A stretch of 64,000 nucleotides of DNA from Euleptes europaea (Eukaryota; Chordata; Lepidosauria; Squamata; Sphaerodactylidae). Positions within the stretch are counted from its first letter, which is position 1, and each line of letters begins with the position of its first letter. This document shows positions 23,901-35,900 of the stretch, one piece after another. Below the pieces are notes generated by a model. The model was not told the DNA's origin, made no database searches, and saw nothing but the letters and a program-made list of their open reading frames with translations. Where the stretch lies: contig NC_079331.1 in NCBI RefSeq assembly GCF_029931775.1, positions 25,111,720 through 25,175,719 of the forward strand, read 5' to 3'. The position numbers were made by a program, and so were the translations under genes.

Positions 23901-26900
23901 ACACGCCTCCCCCTGTAAGAAGCCCCCCCCCCCAAGAGGGCAGCGTCTCCAGGCGAGCGTTTCACAACTATGCAGGTGAAACAAGGCAAGACACTTTTCA
24001 ACAATAAATACATTTTTACAAGGCTTACACATGGTGTGGAGAGAGGGGACAGGGAGGGGCTTTTCTCCCTCTCCCATAATACCAGAACGCGGGGTCATCT
24101 GCTAAAGCTGGAGGGGGAGAGATTCAGAACAGATAAAAGGAAGTATTTCTTCACGCAACACATAGTGAAATTGTGGAACTCCCTGCCCCAGGATGTGGTG
24201 ATGGCTGCCAACTTGGAAGGGTTGAAGAGGGGAGCGGACGCGTTCATGGAGGAGAGGATACCAAATGGCTACTAGTCATGATGCATCCCTATTCTCTCCA
24301 GGATCAGAGGAGCTGGCCTGTTCTCTTAGGTGCTGTGCAACACCGGCAGGAGAATGCTGCTGCAGCCGTCTTGTTTGGGGGCTTCCTGGAGGCCCCTGCT
24401 TGGCCACTGTGTGAACAGACTGCCGGACCTGATGGGCCTCCTGGGTCTGATCCGGCAGGGCCTTTCTTAGGTTCTTATGCCTATTTGTGCCTGGGTTGCT
24501 GGGACATCCCAGCCATGGCCCAGGCTTGCTTGCTGCGAGAGGCTGGAAGGTGGGCCTGAGATGCCTGCGTTGAGTTCCAGTTCAGGTGGGCGGGAGGAGC
24601 CGGGATGGTGTAGTGGTTAGAGTGTTGGACTAGGATCTGGGAGCCCCAGGTTCAAATCCCCACACATCCATGGAAGCTTGCTGGGGACTTTGGGTCAGTC
24701 ACTCACCCTCAATCTAACCTACCTCACAGGGGTGGGTTGCGAGGATAAAACAGAGGTCAGCAGAACAATATCAGCCACTTTGGATGCCCATTGGGAAGAA
24801 AGGTGGGGTATAAATGAAGTACATAAAAAAGGGTGGGGGGGCAGGTGCCATGGAAAGCAGCAGAGGCCCCCGTCTGGCAGAGCTCCTTGTCAGAGCCAGT
24901 GTGGTGTAGTGGTTAAGAGCAGCGGACTCTGATCTGGTGAACCGGGTTTGATTCCCCCCTCCTCCACATGAGCGGCAGACTCTGATCTGGAGAACCAGGT
25001 TCGAATCCTCACTCCTCCACATGAAGCCTGCTGGGCGACCTTGGGCTAGTCACAGTTCTCTCTGAACTCTCAGCTCCACCTACCTCACAAGGTGCCCGTT
25101 GTGGGGTGGGGGGAGGTGATTGTAAGCTGCAATGATTCTTACAGTAGAGAAAAGTGGGGTATAAAACCCAACTTTTCTTCTTCACTTACTGAGAACCAGT
25201 CATGTGTGTGTGGGGGGGGGTGAGTTGCTGCTAGCATTATGTTGGTCCCACCAATGCTCAGCGGTGCAGAATAGACACGGGAAGGGAAAGCGGGATTGCC
25301 GCTACTCAGATGGCCTCATGGCCCCGGGCCTTTGTGGCCTGCTCCTGGTTGGGGCAGTGGGGATACCCATTGCTGGCCGTGGGACTCAATAAAGGCCTGG
25401 GGCTGGCACGGGCAGGGCAGGGCGATGTAGGGGCATTCAAAGTGGCCTTTGCGTTCCTCCTCCCAGACTCCCTGGGCCGCCTGGTGAACCGCTTTGAAAT
25501 GCCTGGAGTTGCCAACTACACGACGGTGCTGCTGAGTCCGGATGGGGGCACCTTGTACGTGGGGGCCCGAGAGAGGCTCCTTGCCCTCAACACCAGCACC
25601 TTCTCCCCTGGGCCGCAACACCGAATCGTAAGTGCCAGGCGACCCTTTCTGCCTGCCCCTGCCAATCTCAGCGTGCCGGGGAAGACTCTCCCGAGACCAG
25701 GGCCAGCCCGCTGGCTCTTTCCCAAAAGCTTTGGCAGTCCTGGCACCGTTCGGGGCAGCAAGAGCCAGGCTGGCGCTTGTGGGGCTTTCTGGCCTCCCCC
25801 CTCCAGGAACTGCCAGGGCAGTGCCTGGCCTGTCCCTCGGCAGCCTCCCCACTACAGCCCGTCTTGGGGTTTGAGCCCCACAGCCGGAGAACCTCTTGTG
25901 CTTCCTCGGGAACATTAGCTGCAATTTCTGAAGCTGGGGGGTGGGGGTGGGGTGTTGGTTCAAGAGGGCTCTCCTTTTCCCTACCCCTGGCAGGTGGGAG
26001 CAGAAAGAGTATACACCTGTTATTTACATTAAATAATAATAATACGGTGTTCTTGGCATAGAATCCAGGCAAAGCTGAGAGCAGGATTTGGCCAGACAGA
26101 CTGTGGGTGGCCCTTGGTTGAGGCTCAGATCTGCCACAGCTGAGCTTCACTGTCGGGGTGGGGGTGGGGGAGGGACTCCCAAGAGGGCAACTGCAAGGGA
26201 AGGTCAGGACCCCTTGGGTACTAGTCTGCATGTTGAGGGTGGGGTGCTGCTGGCCTTTTCCCTGGCAAGTTGAGAAGGGAGGCACCGGCTGCCGTGCCAG
26301 GTGGGGACGCTCTCTGCGAGGTGGGGAGGGGGATGGCAGCAGGGGCCTGCAGAGCGTGCCGGTCAGTGTTGCTTCCTGTCTGTCTCCAGCTGCTGTGGGG
26401 TGCCGAGGAGGAGAAGAAGCAGCAGTGCGTCTTCAAGGGAAAGGACCCTCAGGTGAGCGCCCATCCCACCTGCCAAGCGGGGGCGGGGTTGAGGCTGCCA
26501 GTCCTGTGCTCAGAGGACTCCCTCAGACTGGGCAGAGGCCTTCAGCCACTCGGGGTGAGGGGCTGGGCGCGGGGCAGCTTGGGTTGCCGACAGGCAGAAT
26601 GCCAGACCCTTGCCATCCCTTGCAGAGAGATTGCCACAACTATATCAAGATCCTGCTGCAGCTGAATGACACCCACCTCTACACCTGTGGGACCTCTGCC
26701 TTCAGCCCCACCTGCGCCTACATCGTAAGGAGGGGGTGTGTGCTCACTGCTGGTGTGGGTGGGTTCACCTGCTCTCCTAGAAGAGTAGAGTTGGAGGATG
26801 GTTGAATTGGGTCACGAAGCTCCTCACCGGCCTCATGCCTGGCTGGCCAGGACTGCCTTCAGCATCCTCGGGGGGGTGGGGGTTGCTCCGGTGCCCAGCA

Positions 26901-29900
26901 GCACCTTGTGTGGGATGGAAGCCCCTTTCCAAGGGAAACACTGAGTTGCCGGCTGTGGAGAGGCACCTGTCTGAGGCCCGTTTCTTGGAAGCTTCCTCCC
27001 CCTCATGCTCTCTGCTGGCAGCATCTGGTGTGTGTGGGTGTGTCTTTCTCTCCAGCCACGGCCAAGGGGGCACTGGCTGCCCCCCAGAGTGTTGGGTGTG
27101 CCTCTCCCAAGTGAGAAGGAAGGGGAACACTTTCCCCGGCCTCGCCCCACCTCTGCCCTCGGTGTTTTTACCTTTGCCAGGGCTGGGCCTCTAGCCGGTT
27201 CTTGATGCCAGGGATCAGTCCCTAGAAGAAAGCATGCACATAGTGTCTGAGCGCAGGGGGGACCAGGGTGGGCTTGGGAGAAGGGCTTCCAGGCTAGAAT
27301 GTTTTCCCTCCCAGAGCCCCACTCAAGTTCTCCCTCCAGGCGGGCAACTTTTCCACGCTTTCTCTCCTTCACAGAGCATTCCAGACTTCAGCCTGGTGCG
27401 GGAGGCTTCCGGGAAGCCAGCTCTGCAGGACGGGAAGGGCCGCTGCCCCTTTGATCCTGAATACAGATCCACGGCCCTCCTAGTGGGTAAGGCTTCCCAG
27501 GACAAGGTGGTGGGGAGGGCTGACCCTCACCCGGGGGAAGAGGGGGACCGGGCTGTCTCAGGACTAGAAGGGCGAGGGAAGGTGGCCGAGCAGCGGGGCA
27601 GGCAGGGCAGGCTGAGGGCAAGGGGTATTTTTGGCCCTCCTGGATTTCCCACCCACCCTGCTCTTATACCGGGGTGGGGCAGAGGCCCAGGAGCTGATTC
27701 CACCGGTTCTGATGGGGATCTTCTCTGCAGATGGGGAACTCTACACCGGGACGGTCAGCAACTTTCAAGGAAACGAGCCCGCCATCTCCCGCAGCAACAG
27801 CAGCCGTGTGGCCGTCAAGACGGAGAACTCCCTCAGCTGGCTGCAAGGTGGGTGTTCAGAGCGAAGGTGGGGAACCAGGGGCAGGGTGTGCTGCAGCTTG
27901 GCTGTTGGGGCTGTGGGTGTTCAGACCTTGGTCTGGTCTGGAAAGGCTCCTCCATTGACCACACTCTTGGTTCCCATTTCAATGAGTGGCCCCGGTGTTT
28001 TTCCCGGGATGGGGACCTCTTTGGGTGGGGCTGTTGGCACCTGAAGAAGGTTGGCAGCTCCTTACCGGCCTGTCTTTGGTGTGGCTGTGGGGCAGACCCT
28101 TCCTTCGTGGGCTCAGCTTTCCTCCGCGAAAGTCTCCCGCCCAGCGATCCCCAGGGAGACGATGACAAGATCTACTTCTTCTTCAGCGAGAGCGGCAAGG
28201 AATTTGACTTCTTTGAGGACACGGTTGTGTCACGCATCGCCCGGGTGTGCAAGGTGAGGGGGACGCGTGTGCTGATGGTGCGCAAGCACTTTGGAAATGG
28301 GGGGCCTTCTCTGTAAAAGCCACGTTCTACTGAGTGTGGCCAGACTGCAGGCAAATTATTCCGGGGCCCAACGCGACTTGTGAAGAGCTCCCAAAGGATC
28401 TCCACACAGTGGATGAGTAGGTGATGTATGCGGCAGAGGTCGTTCCGTGTGAGTAACTGGAGGGGTTCTGGCCTTGGGCTTGCGGTGGCCGGCTCCATGA
28501 GAATGGTTCCGTGTGCAGCCGCAGCAGTGAAAACAGGAGATTTGGGGCTGGGGAAGGGGACTGAAACCAAAGCAGCCAGGATTGCAGCATTTTTGTACAG
28601 CTCTGCCGTGCAGCCTCGTCGGGAATCGTGCCTACAGTTCCGCTTGCTGTATCTCAGAAACCATATTGGAGTTTTGGGAAATGTGCAGAAGAAAGGAGAA
28701 CCACAACAGTCGAGGGGTCAGAGTGCTTCCTTGTGAGGAAAGGCTAAGAACCAGGCGTTTCAGTGCAGGGCAAAACAACAACCAAGGAGTGGGAATATGA
28801 TAAGAGGTGCACAAAATTATGCATGGGGTGGAGACGGTGGACAGTGAGGACTTTTTCCTCCCTCTCCCCCTGCAAGTCAATCTGACAGCCAGCCAGTGAT
28901 GGCCAGAAGATGACTGAAAGAAGCACCTCTTCGTTCAGTGTGGGATTTGCTGCTGCCAGGGGATGTAGCAATGGGCCCAGGCTTAGTGGCCTTTCAAAGG
29001 GGGGCACGCAGGACAGGCCTGCCTGGGGCGATTCCCTACGAGGACTCAGTGAGCCGTGTGCAGGCAGAGGCCAGGTGCCAAAGGCAAGGAGGAGCCCCTC
29101 TGCCCCATCGGTGGGCCTTCCAGGGCCAGCTGATGGGCCAGGATGGGGAACCGGAGGCTTGAGCAGATGGGCCAGGCGTCTGCAGCGCCCCCAAGTGTAC
29201 AGCTTTTAGTGTCCCGCGTACACACAGCACACCACATGCCTGCCCTTCTTGGGGGGGGGGAGCTACTTGGGGGGGTGAATGGCCTGCTGCCAGAGTGGGC
29301 CATCTCACTAGGGCCGGCACCACTGGCTCTCTCCAGGATCTGGGGTAGAGGCCCTCTCCTCAGAGATCAGAGGGACGATCAGGGAACTTCCTCTACCCAA
29401 AGGAGGTTCCCCCACCAGCTGGCAGCGGAGGAGGAGAGTTCTTGCGGAGGTGCCTTGAGGCGCCCTGCTAAAGCTCTGGCGCTCCGGCTGAAACTTGTCC
29501 CCACCAGCCTAGTTCCTTCCGAGTTCACAAAAAAATGCCCCTTCGTTGCTGAAGTAAAGGGAAGAGCTTTTGTCAGAAGGTCCTTTCCCAGTCATCTTTG
29601 GGGGTATTCTGAGACATTGACTCTTTGGGCTGTTTTTGTTTTGCCACCTTTCCTGCCCTCCCCAGGGAGATGTGGGGGGAGAGCGTGTGCTCCAGAGGCG
29701 CTGGACGACCTTCCTGAAAGCCCAGCTGCTCTGCTCGCGCCCCGGAGACGGCTTCCCCTTCAACGTGCTGCAGGACATGTTTACGTTGACTCCCGGAGAG
29801 CGCTGGCAGGAGACCATCTTCTACGGGGTCTTCTCCTCTCAGTGGTGAGCCGTCGGAGTAGGGGTGACCACAGTCCCTTCAGCAGGAAATAGGGTGGCGG

Positions 29901-32900
29901 AGAGCCAGCACTGGAGTGTGGATGGAGACCGTGACATGCAGGCGTTGTGAAGCTGGGCGTGTCAGGGCTAAGGCTCCACGGCATCCTGGTTCCCGGCTTG
30001 CGGGTTGCAGCAGAAGGGATATTTGGGGCCCCGTTCTTTCTGTGGGCACCTGATTGTTCACCCGGGACCCCTGTTCCTCTCTGCCAGGGATCAGAAGGGC
30101 CGTGCGGGCGCTGCAGTGTGTGCTTTCCCCATGGCTGATGTGAAGGAAGCCTTCAGTGGCCTCTACAAGGAAATCAACCGAGAGACGCAGCAGTGGTACA
30201 CAGACACCCACCCTGTGCCAGAGCCCCGGCCTGGAGCGGTATGTTGCTCTGTGGGCACTGTAGTGTCCTGTGGGCACTGTAGTGGGTGGCTCTCTGTTCC
30301 TTTGCGCCCCTGGCTCGCCACCTCCAGTTGACTAAGCATGGCTGCTTGAGACCTGGGAGGGCTGGGCCCTGAATAACCACCGGTCTCATCCTCTTCATCC
30401 TCCCTCCACAGTGCATCACCAGCCGCGCCCGCCACATGAAGATCACCTCTTCGCTTCAGATGCCCGACCGGGTGCTCAACTACCTGAAGGACCACTTCCT
30501 GATGGACAGCGCCGTGCGCAGCCAGCCCCTCCTGCTACAGAGCCAGGCTCACTACCGGCAGATCAGTGGGCAGCGCGTCCAGGGCCTGCATCGTGCCTAC
30601 GATGTCCTCTTCTTGGGTGCAGGTGAGCGGCCAGAGTAGGAGAAGGGTCTTGGGGTTAGAACATGGACTGACAAGGCCCTGGGGGAGTGGTGGAATGAGC
30701 CGATCGGGGCACCAGTCTTGCCTTTGAAATGGGCACGCAAATCCTGTGCACCAGCCTTTTCAGAACTTGCTCCAAGGGCAGTCGAAGGCTATGCCAGTGA
30801 CTGCCAGGGTCAAGACTTTCCGAGATGTGGTCCGTGCCCTGGGGAGCTCTTTCCCACAGGAGGTGTAGTGCAGGAGAGGTTTGATGAGGAGGAGTCCTGG
30901 TTCAGGGCCAGATCATCTGTGTTGTAGGTCCAAGACCCAGGGTTCCGTTTCGGGCATCTCCAGTTAGCAGAGCTGTTGGGAAAGCCTGTGCCACCTGAGG
31001 TGCCAGGTGCTCGCTGCCAGTCAGAGGAGACGCTGCTGAGTTGGATGGGCCAGAGATCCAGCTGTGTGTTCTGGGGGGGGCTGAGTCTTACCCGATGGGT
31101 AGCCCCATTTTGGGGGCTCTGAGTTTGCTGCTCGTGGATTATTTTAATTGGTTGTTTTGTGCCTTTATTCTGTGCGATGCCCAGTTGGTTTTTGGTCCGA
31201 TCATAATGGAAAGGGTGGGGGTCTGGGGGAGCTTTTCTGGGGCAAGCCAGGTTCTGGCCGGAGCTGCCAACCAAACGTCCCTCAAGAAAACCCACCTGTT
31301 CATCGTCAGAAGCGGTGAGGCTTCTTTAGATGTCTCTCTTTTTGCTTTTTCACCCACACTCTTCGTAATAGTTCCTTTATCAACTCCTTTTTTGGGAACT
31401 CACATTCATCTTGGATTCCTTTTTCTAGGAAATTATCTAGTTATGAAATCTTTTGGGTTTCTCAGAATCAGCTTTCCTGAAGGCAAAGGGACTTCTTTGA
31501 TTGTGCTCACCTTTAGCTTTCCATAAGATGAAGCATGCTGCCAGCATGACATAGAAACATAGAGCTGGAAGAGACCTCAAGGGTCATCTAGTCCAACCCT
31601 CTGCACAATGCAGGAAATTCACAACTACCTCCCCCCCCACACCCCCAGTGACCCCAACTCTCTGCCCAGAGAAAGGCAAAAAATCTCCAGGATCCCTGGC
31701 CAATCTGGCCTGGAGGAAAATTGCTTCCTGACCCCAAAGTGGCAATCGGCACTACCCTGGGCATGCAAGAAAGGGCCATGAGAGCCAAAGACTGATGCGA
31801 CCCTTCCTGCCCTCCCTCTCATGGTCTGCCAAAGGTCATAGAAGCAGCATTGCTGACAATGGCCATCTAGCCTCTGCTTAAAAACCTCCAAAGAAGGAGA
31901 GCCCACCTCCTCCCAAGGAAGCCTGTTCCACAGTGGAGCTGCTCTCTCAGGAAGTTCTTCCCAATCACATGTGCTGATTGTCTCCCATCATTACTGATTC
32001 TTGCTTCTCCGGAACACCTGCCATCTGTTTCAGTGAAGCATCATAACTCCAGCCATGAGGTGGTTTCTATTTCTTGCTCTGTTTAGAGGCTGTTTGTGGG
32101 GTTTCCAGCTCCTCAGATTTCTATGAGGAGGCATGCATGTTGACATACTCTGCTGTCCTCCTGCCTTACCTGGCGTATCTAGCCTTTGTAAGAAGGTATC
32201 TCTGCCAATTGCTGCATTCCAGTCATGGAAGCCATCCCACCAAGGAGGTTTCATCTCACCTGGTTTATTGCCTGTCCTCTGAGCGTAGAGAGGCTGAAAG
32301 CCACAGGGATAATATGCTCCAGCGGCCCCCCCCCCCCCCGCTATTTTAGTGGCGGGGTGGGGGCGCTTCCACAGCTCCCCCAGTTCCTCCTGCAAACACT
32401 TCCCTTTGGGCCTGGTGCTGCCTTGCCCCACAGCTTAAAGCCCTCCTTAAGAGGATGCCCAGGTTTCTTCCAAGCACATTTCCCCAGGTCCTTGTGAGAT
32501 GCAGCCTATTTCTTGCCAGTAGCCCTTCCTTAAAGGAAACCCAGCCCAGTCACAGAAGTAAAAAATGCAGATGCTGGTCAGGCTTAAAAGACAACAGAGG
32601 CGGGTGGGTTGCTGCTTCCGCTTAGAAATCAGAAGAGCCTACAGGGCCAGGCCAGTGAAGGCCCATCGAGGGCAGCAGCCTGCTTCACACAGTGACCAAC
32701 AAGCAGGGCCATAGAATGAGGACTCCCCCCACCCCCCATGCTGCCTTCCAAGATTGGCGGCCTCTGACTATGGAGGTTCCTTTTAGTTGCCATGGCTGGG
32801 AGCCACCGGCGGACCTCTCTCTCCTCCATGCATCTGTCTTAACCCCGCTGAAAGCCACTGGTGCTGGGGAGCCACCCCCTCCCCCACTGGCAGTGAATCC

Positions 32901-35900
32901 CGGCATTTAAGTACTCACTGGGTAAAGGAGTGTTTCCTTTTGTCTGTCCTGAACCCGTTACCCACAAACTTCATTGGTTGCCCTCAAGTTCTAGACTTAT
33001 GGGGGAGGAGAGAAAGTTCTCTCTGTCCAGTCTCTCTAGCCCATGCATAATTTTATAACCCTCTACCATGTCCCCACCCCCCACCCTTCTTACTCTTCGC
33101 TTTTCTAAAAGGAAAAGTCCCAGACTCTTCAGCCTTTCTTCACAGGAAAGGTGCTCCAGCCCCTTAATCATCTTGGTTGCCCTCCAGCCCCACAGTGTCT
33201 TTCTTGAGATGCAGTGGATGAAAAGGGCACCCGGTATTCTTAAGGAGGTGGCATAACAGCTCTAGACATTACAAGGGTGTTCCAATTTTGGCTGTTTTAT
33301 TTTCAGCCCCTTTGCTAATCCTGCCCAGCATTAAGTTTGCCTTTTTCAACATTGCCGACTCGCTCCCTTCACATTTCCACTGAGCTTTCCACTAACAGCC
33401 CCAAGGCCTCTTTCAGTCTTGTTCGAAACCAGTTCAGACCTCCTCAGTATACATTGTAAAGTAGGATTTTTTGTTCCACCAGCGTGGTATAGTGGTTAAG
33501 AGTGGTGGACTCTAATCTAGAGAACGAGGTTTGATTCCCCACTCCTCCACATGAGTGGCGGAGGCTAATCTGGTGAACTGGATTTGTTTCCCCGCTCCAA
33601 CACACAAAGCCAGCTGGGTGACCTTGGGCAAGTCACAGCTCTCTCAGCCCCACCCGCCTCACAGAGTGTCTGTTGTGGGGAGGGGAAGGAAAAGGTGATT
33701 GTAAGCCGGTTTGATTCTCCCTTAAGTGGCAGAGAAAGTCAGCATATAAAACCCAACTCTTTTTCTTCTTCACTGTGCATCACCTTACTTTGACCTGCTT
33801 GCTCTTGTTTGGCATAGCAGAAGAACCAGTTTATTAGGACTCAAAAAGTTGCAAACAGCCTTTTGATCCTGAACCAAAACATGGGGGAGGGGAGAAGGAA
33901 ACCTTGCTGGTAAAATACTTGGCAGAAGGTGCTGGCTCATGATTTTGTATCTTTCATCTGGCTTCAATTGTGCCAGATCCTTTGCATGTGTGCTTGGAAG
34001 CAGGTCTGTGCACGTTCAGTGACTCAGAGGAACATGGTGTTCAGTTTGTGGTCTACCTGCGCAACGGATTTGCTTTGACTTGCATAGCTGGGGCCTCGCT
34101 GCTCTCACCCTTTTCAGCATTTTGTTCTTCTCAGTCTTTTCTTGCGAGGGAAACTGTGCTCAACATGGCATAAACAGAACACATGATGAGGGAAGGGATT
34201 TGCAGCCAAGGATTGGCATTGGGGTAGTGCACAAACATCTAGTTTCTTTAAATGAAACAAAGTCCTCAGGCCAGATAAATTACATCCAAGGGTACTTAAA
34301 GAACCTGCAGATGTAATTTCTGAGCCTCTGTCCATTATTTTTGAGAATTCTAGGAGAACAGGTGAGGTGCCAGAAGACTGGAGGTGGGCAAATGTTACCC
34401 CCATCCTCAAGAAGGGGAAAAAGGAGGACCCGGGTAACTACCCACCCATCAGCTTGACTTCTACACCGAGAAATCATCAGTCAGTCAGTCCTTGAGCATT
34501 TAGAAAGGATGGATCTGATCACTAAGAGCCAGCACGGGCTTCTCAAGAACAAGTTATGTCAGATAAATCTTACCTCCTTTTTTGAGAAAGTTACTACCTT
34601 GCTGGATCAGGGGAATGCTGTAGACATAGTTTATCAGTAAGGCTTTTGATAAGGTTCCTCATGAACACACGAAGCTGCCTTATACTGAGTCAGACCCTTG
34701 GTCCATCAGTCAGTATTGTCTACTCAGACCGGCAGCGGCTGTCCAGGGTCTCAGGCAGCGGTCTTTCCCATCACCTACTTGCCTTGTCCCTTTAACTGGA
34801 GATGCCGGGGATTGAACCTGGGACCTTCTGCATGCCAAGCAGATGCTCTAATACTGAGCCACAGCCCCTCCTCATAATATTCTTGTTGACAAATTGGTAA
34901 AATGTTATTTAGATCCTATTACTGTTAGGTGCCCGGTGGTGCAGAGTGGTAATGCTGCAGTACTGCAGTCTAAGGTCTGCGCACGACCTGAGTTCAATCC
35001 CAATGGAAGTTAGTTTCAGGTAGCCGGCTCAAGGTTGGCTCAGCCTTCCATCCTTCCGAGGTCGGGAAGATGACTGGGGAAGGCACTGGCAAATCAGCCA
35101 GTAAACAAAGTCTGCCTAGTAAATGTCGGGATGTGACGCCACCCCATGGGTCAGGAATGACCCGGTGCTTGCACAGGGGACCTTTATCTTTTTTTACCTT
35201 TACTGTTAGGTGGATCTGTAACTGGTTGACAGACCACACCCAGAGTGCTTGTTAATGGTTCCTCATCCACTTGGAGAGGAGTGACTAGTGGAGTGCCTCA
35301 GGGATCTGTCCTGGGCCCTGTGTTGTTCAACGTCTTTATAAGTGATTTGGATGAAGGAATGGAGGGGATGCTTATTAAATTTGTAGATGATACTAAATTG
35401 GGAGGGGTAGCAAATACGGTAGAAGAGAGAGCCACGATACAGGCTGGAGAATTGGGCTAAAACTAATAAACTAATAAAATGCATTTCAACAGAGATAAAT
35501 GTAAAGTTCTGCATTTAGGTAGGAAAAATCAAATGCATAATTATAGGATGGGGGAGACTTGACTTAGCAGTAGTGTGCGCAAAAAGGATCTTGGAGTCTT
35601 AGTGGACCAAACACTGAACATGAGTCAGCAGTATTTTGCGGTAGCTAAAAGGGTAAATGCAATCCTGGGCTGTATCAACAGTAGTGTCCAGATCACGCAA
35701 AGTAATGGTATCGCTCTGCTCTGTTCAGTTTTGGGCACCACAATTAAAGAAGGATGTAGACAAGCTGGAACGTGTCCAGAGGAGGGCAACAAAGATGGTG
35801 AGGGGTCTGGAAACCAAGTCCTATGAGGAAAGGTTGAAGGAACTGGGCATGTTTAGCCTGAAGAGGAGAAGACTGAAAGGTGATATGATAACAATCTTTA

